A stretch of 64,000 nt of DNA from Astropecten irregularis (GCA_963971285.1 OZ020244.1:20956001-21020000); one strand, 5' to 3'; positions 1-12,424 are shown, counted from the first letter of the stretch. Notes: generated by a model not told the origin, from the letters alone. Translations and numbers: made by a program.

Positions 1-30
1 TTCAACATGGACATTAACTAGAATTGCGTG

Positions 31-418
31 TAACAATGTGGGAGTTTTCAAATGGTAGGCCTAAATTTATTGGTCTAACCCTAACATGTAAATTTCGGGG
101 AGAAATTTGGTAAATGGCTTGTTTGTGAGTTTGTATTTAATAATCAGCATATCAGTTTGATTAAAAATGCATCTTAATTAAGAAAATTAACCAAAAATTT
201 AGTTTGTCAGTAAAATAAAAAAGTACATGTATGGTTTAAAAAACAACAACAACATATTATTCATTTAATTATCATAATTTTTATTAAGAATTAAACAAAC
301 AAACAAGTATGATGTTTTAAACAAACTCATGGACAACCCGTTTTATATCAAACTTCCACCCCAAATTTGGATGGTAGACCAATAAATTTAAGGTTTGAAA
401 ACTCCCGCATTGTTGTTT
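31..418. repeat. Foldback element, arms about 65-70 bp
   Basis: The left arm (about 31-100: AACAATGTGGGAGTTTTCAA then TTTATTGGTCTA) recurs inverted at about 352-418. The spacer is AT-rich with no open frame. Ends are approximate. It looks like a decayed MITE or hairpin. Confidence 0.7.
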
Positions 419-3400
419 CCAGATCATAAAAATAGCGACGATATGTACAGTATTAACTCCATATACATGTACATGCATTTTCTTGTTTGAAAAAAACGTC
501 TAGAAAGAGGAAACATCTTTAACCACTAAAACACAGTATGCCCAATTGTCTGTTCAAAATTAAAAACTAATTCTTGTGATGGCTCGTGCGGGATCGAACC
601 TAGGATCGATTGCCTGAGGAAAAACCCATATATTTAAATTATGCTGTTGATGACTTCAGCCATACTTTTTGCAAATAGGGCATTAAAATAGTTCTTGCTC
701 TGAAAGACAGGACAGATACATGTAGGTTTACAAATATTTGGTATGCAGTTTCTATACATGGTGTCCTAATGATTCTTATAAACCCTTCCAGGGCTGGAAA
801 TAAGGTTTGGTGAGAGCAAGGCCAATTTTCCATTGCAAGGGGCACTTCCATTGGAAAATCATAATGTCTATGGAAACATTTGAAGGGGCACCAAGGCCAA
901 GAACCAGGGCAACGAAGGCCATGGTCTCCGTGGCCTCCATTTATTTCCAGGCTTGCCCCTCTGGGGAGGGGGATCCACAAACCCATGACTTCAACTAGAG
1001 TTTGAATGTCTTTGTTGAATTACAGACAATGGTGTTTGCCTTTAGAAAGTGTCTCCGTGTCAGTTGTCATTTTTGATAAGTGTGACATGATAAATTTGGA
1101 TGAAAATATATCAGTCTGTCCATGTATGGTGATGTAATTAACACCACATTTTAGTCTTGGTTCTCAAGAAGGATAAGTGGCAAGGCTGATGGATTTCATT
1201 TGTCCAGCTACCTCTTCCATTACAGTCCTTCATTTCAACCATTAAACTCTGCACACATTCATGAATGTGCATTGCAAGTTGAAGGTGACCAGTTGTGGGA
1301 TGCCTTGAACCCTGTACATTCCCCTGTAATGACAGTGCGCACTGACCAGTGCCCTTTACCGCATAACACACCCCCTGTCGACTCAGCTATTTTTCATCAT
1401 TTTTTTTTTTAAGATTGGTGTATGTTCTTGAAATCTAATGAAGATTATAATTTGCTTGGTATGTACAGCCTGCATCTTGCACTGTATTAAATTATTGATA
1501 TCCAGTGCAATAAATAGGAGGAGCATTTTGGGGCTTCAAATAGCCACTGCCCACTGGGCCAAGCCAAGTGATTTGAATGCTGGTCCATTGCACTCCTTCA
1601 AACCATGGAGAAATAAGACACATTTCAAAGTTCAAACCAAACCAGTCCAATAATCTACGAGTTTCACATTTGTGTATTGGTACACATCTCACTGCTACTT
1701 TTTAACTTACCGGTAGGCGGTACATTATTTGGATGCATGGAGATGTATGTAGGCCCTACAAAATAGGCCTAGTAATGCTAGGGTTGTAAATTTTGTGGTT
1801 TTGATTTGCAGTTAAATTGTGGATTTTAGATCGACTTTCAAAATATTATGCCATGGAACCTGAAAATCCAATGAATAAATGTTTGGCTTGATTGTCCAAA
1901 ATCCATACATATAGGCCCATATGCTTCATTGCTTATGTATAGGGCCTATAGACCTACGTGTATTTCTGACACATTGCAGTTTCTTTGAGCATAAGGGGCC
2001 GTATGATCATATGACCCATGTGATGAAAATCAGTGACTTTTAACTCTTTCATCACCAACTGTGCAGTGGGCGGCCTCTCTTTATTTTGATGTAGGATAGG
2101 CCTACTCACTGTCCCTATTTCCTTTATACCATACATGTAGGTGACTGATTAACAGACTAACAGCCATCACAGATTGACAGCCATCACAAACTAAAAATAA
2201 ATACTTTTTGTATAGCACAAATTCCACAAAATGTTGACACTCGAGGTGCTTTATTATAAAAAATATACAAACTTTCAAATAAAATGAATATTTAGTACAG
2301 TAATCAAAAGCAGAATCTAACATAGGCCTTAGAATAAAAAAAACTGAATAGATTTATTAGATAAATTAACATTAAGAACCCTAAACAAAACACTCATACA
2401 AGAATTTCCAGTCGTGAAAATTGTCTAAAATCCATTCAAGTGGAATCAAGCAGAAAACAAAACAACTCTCAGCAATAATATACAAAGTTTGTCAAATTAA
2501 TGCAAATTTAAGACAAATATTAAAACTAAACACTTTTGTATGCTGTATCATATAGGCCTATTCATACACTTTTTCTGTTTTTATCATTATAAAAGATGGA
2601 GAAAGATTAAATCCATCTTTCTAATGATGGTGGAGGAAATATGTGTTGTTCTTATGGGAGTCTTCCAATCGAGCTTTCAAAAGAGTCAGTCTGTTTGGGT
2701 CCACTTCGTACATGATCTGTCACAAACTCCCAGTCGTGCTGTGTCTAATAAAGATCATGGTATCCAATATTGGTCACAAACACAATTTCATGGTTTTCAA
2801 CTGGGGGAATTTGTGTGCATTCCGCAAGATACAATATTTTGCTTGTTTATATATGGGCAATTCCAAGCGTAACGCGACTGACCGTTCACTGTACAAAGCC
2901 AGCAATATTTCCAATAGCATTACTTAAAGCTTTGGATGTCAAGTTAGAATCAGTGTATAAACTTGACAGAAAGACTCATCCTTGTAAAACTTATACCACC
3001 AAGTTCTTAATAGAATTGACCAATTGTGTAATGCGACTGAGCATGAAATCGCCCATTTTGCTTGTTTTATTCCTATCACCATACCACAGTATATAAATTA
3101 TGCCAAAATAATTGCTGGATATTAGGATGCGGCACATACATGGTGTATATGCAGTATTATAATGCACACACTCGGGGACAAAATGGGGGAGAGGGAGGAA
3201 ACCACCTTGAACAAAAACTCAATAACAAACATGGGGCCACCTTCATATTATAAACCCTTCCCCAACATGGCAGAATGGCCGAGACCTACACACCCTCCCG
3301 CCCCTCAACTTTATGAATGGGCCATCAGTACAAGGCCAAGTAAACTGGGAAGTGTAGGCCTGTGGCCTGTAGAATTCCAGTTGTGTATGGTGTTAAATGT

Positions 3401-3560
3401 CAAGCGCTGGGCACACATGCTGGGTCCAGCCAGACACATGATCCCATGACAATCTCCAGGATGATTACAGTGGTGGTGTGCCAGTACTGTGATGTTGGAG
3501 AATTCCCAAGCCAACATGTCTTGCATCATGTCCAAACCCTGCTTGTGTGCAGTCCCTATA
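419..3560. other. Noncoding stretch; fragments of repeats only
   Basis: A tRNA-SINE B-box remnant lies near 574-605 (minus strand GGTTCGATCC). A stretch at about 786-1010 resembles 10648-10770 in inverse orientation. A short tandem motif (ACAGCCATCACA) occurs at 2159-2189. I see no exon with convincing splice sites. Confidence 0.5.
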
Positions 3561-4548
3561 CACCGTGTTTACACTTGATCGCGCAACGGAGAATCAGATC
3601 CTGCGGTCGCAATCAAGCTCGAGGGATCTGATCCATGCCGCGTTTATACTCGATCCTGATCCCGCAATGATCGTGCGTTGGACAACGGAAGCAAGCGTTC
3701 AAAGGTTATTCATTTCGCGCGAAAACAAACCGATCGTATTTTTCTGTGGTCTTACATTTCTCAGACGGTCTTCACAAATCCCATTTTCTTCAAGCTCTGT
3801 GAGATTGTGTTAAACATCGCTATGTTTCGAGTGGTGCCATCCAGTTTGTCCAGTCAACTCTCGTGTGTCCACAGCCGACCGCGTATTGCTCCATTCGCCA
3901 TCTTGCAACGTGGCTGCATGCCGTGTGGCGTGTTCTCTAAAAACAAATTGTTGATGTTTTCCACACAAATTTCCTCATGGAAAAACACTGGCTTATAAAA
4001 CTACTACGTCTAATAAAATGGCTAAAGCATGCTAGAGAGTATACCCTTAAAGAAAAAATCACAATGTGACGGGATTTAAGCTTTGGAACGGCGATCGAAA
4101 TAATCATGAAGACAGGAAAAGGAGAACGAAAGCTGCAAGTACCAGTTATCGCTTATTAGGCACACGTGCGTGCAGCTCACAATATTGGTTACCAGCGTAA
4201 TGTTGTTTGTATTTTGGACCATGCTGTCTGTGCATCGTGCAATAAACAATACTTGCAAGTTGCAATGGCTGGTAAAATACGGACTTGTTTTCGCGCGCTT
4301 GGCCATGCTTGCACCGGATGCCGTCACTGTAAATTGCAGGATCCGATCCCGCGTTGCGTTTACACTCAAACCTTGATCCCGCACGCGAGATCGGAACCGG
4401 ATCCGATCCTTCCCGAGAGGTGGATCAGATCCCTCTTCATCCCGGGATCGGATCCTGATCGCGGGAGCGTTTACACTCATCGTTGATCGCGCGTTGATCG
4501 CCCTCGCGGGATCTGATCGCCCTCGCGGTATCAAGTGTAAACACGGTG
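3561..4548. mobile_element. 0.99-kb nonautonomous DNA element with terminal inverted repeats and subterminal motif array
   Basis: The left end CACCGTGTTTACACTTGATC is mirrored at the right end (GATCAAGTGTAAACACGGTG with one insertion at 4530). Variants of GTTTACACTyrATC followed by GATCCCGC recur subterminally (near 3643, 4357, 4467), clustering at both ends. The interior has no transposase-like frame. No target-site duplication was evident, so the superfamily is open. Confidence 0.75.
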
Positions 4549-7074
4549 GAAGTGAATGAAAGGCAATTCCACCGCAGGCATATAGGAAGAAAACACCACA
4601 GTCTGAATGAATTCCTCTGGGGCGGAAATTTCAATGAAACCTGTCCACATCATCCATCTTTTTGGCAGGATTTCTGGAAAATTTCCTGTCCCAAGTTTGA
4701 CTTCCGTTGACAAACAGGGCATCCAAATATTTCAATTTGTATTAATGTACATTTTACATTTAAATTGCCATAAGAAACAAATAGACCAAAACAGCTTCTG
4801 TACACACCTCTGACTAAAACCTTAAAGGTACAAATCATCTAGTTTTCAAACAAATAATTAAACAAACAAACAAACACCCCAACAGGCAGCCCAACAGACA
4901 GACAAACAGACCACCCAACAAACAAGAGCAGACAATCAAACAAATAAATAAACAAACCAAATTCTTGAAAAGTTCATCAAATCAGTGTTCCATTTTATTT
5001 TTAAAAAGTCATGAAGGATGAACATTTTCTGTTTTTACAATTTAAACAGAGTGACAATTTCAACATAGTTGTGAGTTTGTGACAACCAGAAGTCATTATT
5101 TCACTTGAATACTGTATCTATAGTAGTTCCATATTACTTCCTAGGTCTATGGTTGTAGTATTTATAAGCTTTAAAAAAAAATGTAAGCTTTTAGATGTTT
5201 TTGATCCTTGCGGATTCCACCTCACAAAGCACAAACAATGCTCAGTATGATCATAGCTCTATGGTATGATAAAGATATATTTCACAATTGTTACATACAG
5301 TAGGCCTACACAGTGCCCTATGTGATGTACCAGTTGTATACATACACATTCAAAAAGCATGTGATTTCTTGTGGTTTCAGTTAACAACCCATGGTGTCCT
5401 AAAACTAGTGAAATTTGAATCAAAATTGTCTGCATGTATATGTAGTAAAATTTGGTGACTCTGTTTGCAAAACCTTTTTAAGGGTGACCCCACTTCTTTG
5501 ACGGGAGATGAGCACTTAACATTTGACCGGATGTAGGTAGGGCTTTACTGAGTGGCGTTTTGCAGAGTCGCACGTTCGCACTGAATTAATTGTCTTGGTT
5601 AAAGTGACCTGGTTACTTTTGCCGGGTAGAGGTTGGCCGGTAAAAGTAACCACTGGACTCAGCTAAAGTAATTGAGAGGAAATTTTCCAAGGCCATTCAG
5701 ACTGGACTTACATGTCAAATGGGTGAGTTTTACCTAAAAATGTCCATTCCGAATGGGGCTTTAGAAAATTATTGGCTACCCCATTGTCCACCATCTGCCC
5801 TAGGGTAAAAAAACTGTGTCTTTGCAGCTGTTGTTGTGACATATCAACAGTGATTGGAATTGCAGCAAAATGTGTAAACTCCCGATGTACTGAATGAAAT
5901 GTGCAGTCCGCATAAATTACATCTCCTGTAGACAGAGTGATTTATTAACCGGTACCTATCTATCTATTATTATTATTGGGGGGGAGTTTTATTTTTAAAT
6001 GAAAATTTGTTTTGTTGTTGTCCGCTTGGCCTTGCTACTCATGTACCGGTAAGCTTATTTCAACCATGGAGCTAATAATAAACTAAAATCTCCATGCGAC
6101 AATGTCTTCCTTAACGCCCACTTTCTACGGCCGGAGTGTCTTGGGAAATCATGGACATGGATACGCATGTACTGTTAGTGTAATATGCTCAAGGGAAATG
6201 GAGTCACCAAAAGCTCTCAGCCCATGATCACAAATTACTGGACTCCTCTAGTCTGGTCGTAGCTTTCATTAGTCTCGGTGCAGTATGTGATTTATTTGCA
6301 TGCTTTTGTCCTTGTGCTTTTTCGGTTTTCCTTCATATTAATATCATATTCTGTTGCAAGCTCACTCTGTACACTGAGAGATTGATTTAAAGGTACATGT
6401 ACAGTACAGGATTTGTAACATACCCAAGTAGAAATGTTCACAGATTTATTTATAACTTTCAAGATATGAAGATGGTGCTGCTAGAAACATACTGTTAAAA
6501 TATTTCTACCTCACTGAAATGGTGTATTTACACATGTAATCTATTTATCCAGAAATAAGTCAAGACCGAAAAAAGTTTTAATCATGTGTATGATCAAAAT
6601 TATTCTTTATGTTTCGTAAGAAAAACTGAATCAGATTTTCACTATTTTCCCGTGACTCAGATGTCGGATTGAGCTCAAATTTTTACAGGTTTATCATGTT
6701 ATGCACATATTGGATCAGACAAAGTGTGAGTGCTGTTCTGTGACATTTAGCCTACCAATCATGTGTTAGACCCTAGGGCCTATACTTTTAAGTCATGGGT
6801 GAACAAAGTTAGAGGATAATTTAACCGTACATATGCATCTTTACTTTTGGAATTAATTATTAATAGTAGTTAATAATTATTTATTCATTATGTTTATTTA
6901 TTTTATTTGGTTATTTATTCATTATTTTTCTGTTTTATTATTATTATTCTTTTTGGGCATGGGGTGGGGGGGGGGGGGTAGTCTGGGACAGATGTTATTG
7001 TCCACTTATTATAAACCTTATTCAAGAAATTCAATTTTGGCTTAATTCTTTTTTTAGAACCTGCCTCTATTCCC
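4549..7074. other. Noncoding stretch with AAAC-rich simple sequence
   Basis: 4850-4965 is a degenerate AAAC/ACAG-rich microsatellite. 5967-5977 is a short ATT run and 6961-6979 a G run. A TTAAAGGTACA-type element begins at 6387. No gene is seen. Confidence 0.5.
6387..6790. repeat. TTAAAGG-type foldback family, subfamily 2 (start clear, end approximate)
   Basis: It starts TTAAAGGTACATGTACAGTA, then CAGGATTTGTAACATACCCA, and continues with blocks shared with 29338 and 42896: GAAATGTTCACAGATTTA, TATGAAGATGG, GAAACATACTGTTAAAATAT, TGACATTTA. The right end is degraded. Confidence 0.65.
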
Positions 7075-7422
7075 TTAAAGGTAGTATCATACTTTGGTTT
7101 TTATCAAAGAAATAGATTCATTGGCAAAAATATCAAGACATGTACAGTAACAGTCATCTGTGAAAATTTCAGTCCCATACGGTGCCCACGTTTTTAGGAA
7201 ACAGTGGAAAACTGCCACAGTATTTCTTAAGTCTTTTCTTATAAAAAAGATCAAAAAGATTTTTGGTCTTTGTTTGACTAATTTCTGGATAAAAACACCA
7301 TTTCAGGCGGAAACATTTGAACGGTATGTTTCTACCACCACCATCTTCATACCCTGTAAGTTATACATAAATCTGTGAACATTTCTGTTTGGTTTATTAC
7401 CAAAGTATGAGACTACCTTTAA
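7075..7422. repeat. Palindromic MITE, TTAAAGGTAGTATCATAC family, copy 1
   Basis: It begins TTAAAGGTAGTATCATACTT and ends in the inverse (AAAGTATGAGACTACCTTTAA). The interior carries blocks shared by all copies: GAAAATTTCAGTCCCATACG, TCTTAAGTCTTTTCTT, AAAAAGATC and ACACCATTTCAGGCGGAAAC. Confidence 0.85.
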
Positions 7423-8017
7423 GAGATACATGTATAATGTGGGTGCCTTACAGTCCACCAATACATCTAGATTTGTCCAAAGATGTTCAGAAGTCGACGT
7501 GTGGTATTAAAACCTATGGTTCTATTACTCCCAGAAGAGGTATTTATACAGTTCGCCATGAACCCTCAACTCTCTGTTGATTGAATCTTGGGGTCAACTT
7601 GGTTTTATTGGAATTTTTGGGGAATAATGTGAGGAATTTCTCCCCGATAAACAAAAAGAAAAAGGCTGATGATGAAAATTGGAGGGGGAAAATTTTTAGA
7701 TTATGAACAAGACATTGTACGTGGTTAATTGTGGTCAAGTATCATCAAGTGTGGGGGTGAAATTGGTTACTTTTATGGTCAGCAATTAAAGCTGAGTGGG
7801 GAGCCAGACAGCAGGTGGTCTGCCTACAAGCTAGTGGCCCTCCCATCCCTCAGTCACATCTCTGGTCTGAGTCTGCCCTATGGCCACACAGCCTTGGCCT
7901 GGTAATTGTTTAGATGATGCTATAGGTGAAGGTATTGGTAAAGGCTGACAAAACCAAATAAGATATCAGACCTTTTTTGCCAGCTTTAATTTGTAAAATA
8001 AGATTTACTTTAACATA

Positions 8018-8133
8018 GGGCTGGATAGCTCAGTTGGTAAGAGTGACTGGTACGGTATTCCAGAGGTCGCTTGTTTTTCACTTTTCAATGATTTAAAAAC
8101 CAGTCAGTTTCCCTTGTAGTTATTTTTATGATT
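8018..8133 (+). repeat. tRNA-derived SINE, partial plus-strand copy
   Basis: GGCTGGATAGCTCAGTTGGT is a pol III A box/D arm; the B box is damaged (AGGTCGCTTGTTT). It is followed by the family tail TCACTTTTCAATGATTTAAA and CAGTCAGTTTCCCTTGT. Confidence 0.7.
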
Positions 8134-8394
8134 AAGATTTATTGAACGTCAGGTAGACCCCTAATCATTTGAATGTATCCATTTTAATTGAAGCCCATAG
8201 TGGATCTTAAAAAAGTGAAGAAGAAAATCAAAATTGTTAAGTTCAAACGTGATGCAAGGAGATGAAATACTCCTTTTATTGACTGAAACTTGAAACAGCA
8301 TCATGTGTGTATTTTATAGTTATACCATGCATGCACTAAACTTGTAAAAAGAAAAGGGCAGTGCAGAAAAAATAAATTGTCTTTTTTTGATAAT

Positions 8395-8603
8395 TTTCTT
8401 TTTCACCAATCTATTAGGATACTCTTTTAAGTCATTGAAAGGTGAACACAAAGAAAAAAATGATTGGTGCGGGATTCGAACCGGTGACCTCCTGCCAACA
8501 GGCGCTCTACCAACTGAGCTATCCAGCCCTTCATGTACGTTGGTGGGTGTCCCTATTTAAAATAGTCAATTATCTTTGTTCGTTTGGCAGTCGGAAGCCA
8601 TGA
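8395..8603 (-). repeat. tRNA-derived SINE with conserved upstream block
   Basis: On the minus strand a conserved block (GGCTTCCGACTGCCAAACGA) precedes the tRNA-like head GGGCTGGATAGCTCAGTTGG, then GGTTCGAATCCCGCACC, then the tail TTTGTGTTCACCTTTCAATG. The anticodon arm does not fold, so it is not a functional tRNA. Confidence 0.8.
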
Positions 8604-9668
8604 CACAACAGACAAACCGATACAAGGATACTCTTTTGTTATTACCTTGAACACGTCACATTTTTGTGCCTCCAAATATAGAAATATTTTCAGAAAAACA
8701 TTTGTTATTTTGCATAGGGCCTCATGTTTTATAGATACATACATACATGTAGGCCTAGGCCTACGCTTTCAGCATACATGTATGTACAGGCCATAGGGCC
8801 TTTAAACTATAATGTTGAATATCATGAATGTATTGGGATTCCCATTTGGGATTTCATGGTGTGATCAGCAGACTTTTTATCAAGTCTAAGCAATTGCCTG
8901 TCTTTCCCCTCTTGGTCTTAATTTTGGCCCTATGTGGCACCACACAATTCAATTTTGTGAATGTTGTGCGCCTCAAGTACAGTCTCTTCCTCTCAAGATT
9001 GCATTTCGCTGCTTTCATTTCGCCAGATTTGTTTACAATGAAGCCGTTTTTCAAGGCAAATGGAATAATTTGTCCGATAAACCAATATGATTTGGTTGCA
9101 AGTGTATGCAGTTGCCAGTGTGATGATGCTGTGTTGGGATGGATTCGGGCCAAGATGTCTGCTATTATACCATCTTCAGCTATAAATTGGTCAGGTGCTT
9201 TTATGACGCTCACACACCCACTGTGAACTGTGTCATTAGCTGTGCCCCTCCCCATTTCATCACATGGCTCAACTGGTGCTAATAGTCAGGGGAATTCAAA
9301 TTACTGAATGTGCTTGCAGGCAAATAAAGTCAGTGTGCTAGACTTTATTCAAATCCAACAAATTCAATATTTCAGTACCTAAAGACCAAGACAAAAATAT
9401 AAACAGACCCTTGTGGTCCTGGCCTTGCTTCCAAATTATCTTTGAGTATGTGTATGTTTATACCAAAGCTAAACATAAAATGGTTCCAATGCCAACTATT
9501 CCTTGAAGTTTTGGTTTTGATTGACACTTTGACAGTGATTTATTTATTGTTTGGTTCTTTGATAATTAGGCCTACTCCCAATCTAGATAGATACTTGGGG
9601 GACAAATAACTATTAAAATTCTGCTTAGTCTGTTAAAGCATGGAGCTAAACTTGTTATAGCTCCATGG
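8604..9668. other. Noncoding stretch with an unusual two-strand open segment
   Basis: 8854-9226 is open on both strands for about 130 codons, but neither product resembles a known family and no splice context stands out. The rest is AT-rich with TAGGCCTA-type words (8750-8762). Confidence 0.4.
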
Positions 9669-10050
9669 TTAAAGGTAGTATCATACTTTGGTAAGAAACC
9701 AAAACAGAAATGTTCACAGATTTACGTATAACTTACAGGGTATGAAGATGGTGGTGGTAGAAACCTACCGTTTAAATGTTTCCGCCTGAAATGGTGTATT
9801 TATCCAGAAATTAGTAAAAAAACGACAAAAAATCTTTTTGATCTTTTAAAAGATCAAAAATAAAAGAGAAAAGACTTAAGAAATGCTGTGGCTGTTTTTC
9901 ACTAAATTCTCAAAAAGTGGGCACCGTATGGGACTGAAATTTTCACAGATTACACACATTGTACTTTTACTGTATCTTCCTTGATATTTTTGCCCACGAA
10001 TCTGTATTTCTTTTACAATTACAAAAACCAAAGTGTGATATTACCTATAA
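9669..10050. repeat. Palindromic MITE, TTAAAGGTAGTATCATAC family, copy 2
   Basis: It starts TTAAAGGTAGTATCATACTT and ends ACCAAAGTGTGATATTACCTAT. The centre is a hairpin GATCTTTTAAAAGATC. It shares its interior with the copies at 7075, 25709, 37348 and 49044. Confidence 0.85.
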
Positions 10051-10454
10051 ACTGCTTGAGGTACTATCACTAGCATTATTTATAGTAGGTGTAGACAATT
10101 TCATAGCCCAGACATGTCTTCAACTTCATTATAATGAACTAATGTCACTAACCCCAACCAAGGATTGAAAGGGGGTGAGGTCAACCATGGACCTATGGAC
10201 CTCATGCATCCCCCACTCCTTACCCACTGGCCACTGCCACCTGCTAGTATCTAGACAAGGAATGATTGCTGTTAAGACTGTTCCCCTTATTTCATCCTCT
10301 TGACACTAAAGAAACAAAACTTTCACAGAAGCCACAGGCATTCCTAGGTCATTCCATTCCATCAAGTTGGGGCATGGGTTGAGGGAGGGACCCCCTTGTA
10401 ACATTAGTACCATCTTGTCTGCGTCATTTATGAGTGACTGTGTGCATTCACTGT

Positions 10455-10614
10455 TTGAGCCTTTTCGAAACAGAGGTTCAGGCTCTGGCACCATTTTGTG
10501 AATCCATTCTAAAATAACGAGCATCACAGGTTCCGGTTCAGTACTGAAAATAATTTTCAGCACGGAACCGGAGCCTGAGCTTGACAGAAAGCTTCCGTTT
10601 CAAAAAGGCCCTTA
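10455..10614. repeat. MITE with GRGCCTTTTyGAAAC ends, copy 1
   Basis: The left arm GAGCCTTTTCGAAACAGAGG and AGGTTCAGGCTC is mirrored on the right (GAGCCTGAGC ... TTTCAAAAAGGCCC). A related element lies at 60993-61231. Confidence 0.6.
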
Positions 10615-12285
10615 GTCTACATGCCCATTGCCTAGTCAGTTCTAGTAATGGTGATTGTCATGGTCTTCTTTTCCTTGTATTCCCTACATGTGTTCCCATA
10701 GACATCCTGGTTTCCTAGTGGAAGTGCCCCCTGCAATGTCAAATTGTCCTTGCTTCCACACGCCTCCCCCTCTCCCTCAAGAATCAAATTCAAGGCCTTG
10801 GGTCATGCCCATGGTGCTTAGAGAACTAAAGTGCTTTATCACTATTTGCTTCTCCCCAAGGATGAGTTCATATCTGTTTGTTGCTCTCTGCTTCATGAAT
10901 GTGTACATCTTGAGACTGTTTCTCCATGCTCTGAGTGTATGAATAAAGCTCCATTTGCTATTATTAAACCAGGAAGATATTATGGCCGCCCATTATATCC
11001 ATGAGGCTTTTAGAAGAGATGGTTTCAGGAGTGATAATTTAGATGCCCCCTAATGACCATTGAGGTATAAAGTGCTTTCAGTTTCAGATGGATATGTACA
11101 GTACTTTTGTCATTATTATCTGCATTATAAATCACATCAAATATATATACTGTACATGTACATGTACATGTAATAAATCATAGGAGGACAACCTTCACAA
11201 TACCGGACCCTAACCTGAGACCCTGCTTCATGCCTAAAATATATGGTACAGCTACAGGTACATGTAGTTAGGAAGTCAGACATAATATTGATGGAGTATG
11301 TTGATAACCTTCCATCACCTCCTGGCTACTGAGAAGTTTCAGGACCAAGCTATGGTTAGACATAACAAATAATGGATTTTTTTGTTCAGGCAGATTGGTT
11401 GAATGGGGGTGGGAGGGGAGGGAGGAGATGAATTTTTAAGTTTTAGGCAGAGAACTGAATTTGAATCCAAGCCCATAGTCCACACTCTCCGTTGTCTTGG
11501 TCTATAATGTCCCCTTCATTGTTTCCCATTGACTTCCTAATTGAAAGCAATACTGGATTTATGCTTTAGCCCTGGTCCTGCTGAACTTTTGTGGGTAACA
11601 TTCTCTGAGACAGCAGTCACTTTCCATTTGGCATTTGCACGTAGGGTGTTTGTACTTTTAAATCAATCCAGCTGTTTCCTGAATTACTCAGGCTGGCCAA
11701 CTTGTACCTATTGAAAATCGTGTGAGTAGGGCTCTATTATGTAAAAGTTTGAGGTATTCCTATCTTGGTTTGGTCTATCTTGGAGTTGGAGTAGTGGTTC
11801 TAGTAAAATGGCCCTTACCACCATAAACGTAGGCCCTATCTACTGATATTCTATTAATTCGTTTGGAACATTTAGGAAGATAAAATAGAGTCAGTGTCTT
11901 TTTTACCACCTCCATGCTTTTACCAAGATGGTTAGTCCAGTGCAAGTGTGTAAATTGTCAGGAAAACTGGCACTCAGGAAAGCCCAAAGGACATTGTAAA
12001 TTTGTTATTGCGATTTGATGCATCCAGATTTTGTTAGCTTTGCAGACACAAAGGTCATGAAGCCTCTCAATTACATTTCTTAGAAAGGAAAAGTAATACA
12101 TGTAGTCCAAATGCTGTTGGCTGTAAGCGTAAGATGTAGGCTACCCCCATTTAAAATTTTACATTTTTCCGAGTAATTTCTGTTATCAAGACCAGTCTGA
12201 TCACACTGTATTGCCTTTCTTCAAGAGCCAATATCTATACATCTGTGAATAAGTCAAAGTGAAGTGAAGATTTCTGTTAACTGGT
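10615..12285. other. Noncoding stretch with minor repeats
   Basis: 10648-10770 is an inverse relative of 786-1010. 11145-11172 is an AT/ACATGT microsatellite. 11405-11435 is G-rich. No exon with good splice sites was seen, although upstream exons of the membrane-protein gene could be hidden here. Confidence 0.4.
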
Positions 12286-12424
12286 CAGGGGTCGATTTCA
12301 CCAAACTCATTGTAATCTTAGGATTTAAGATGCATTGCACATTGCAGACCTATGTAGGATACGATGGGTTATCCTTGTAATTCGAGTTACGATCGATTGT
12401 GGGGCTTTGTGAAATCGACCCCTG
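12286..12424. repeat. Palindromic MITE, CAGGGGTCGATTTCAC family
   Basis: It starts CAGGGGTCGATTTCACCAAA and ends GTGAAATCGACCCCTG. Inner halves pair around GATACGATGGGTTATCC. It lies 89 bp before the terminal exon of the membrane-protein gene. Relatives are at 50639, 59148 and 62822. Confidence 0.85.

Noticed and set aside
8460-8530. Possible functional tRNA gene on the minus strand
   Set aside because: A and B boxes are good, but the anticodon arm does not form a normal 5-bp stem with a 7-base loop, and SINE tail sequence follows.
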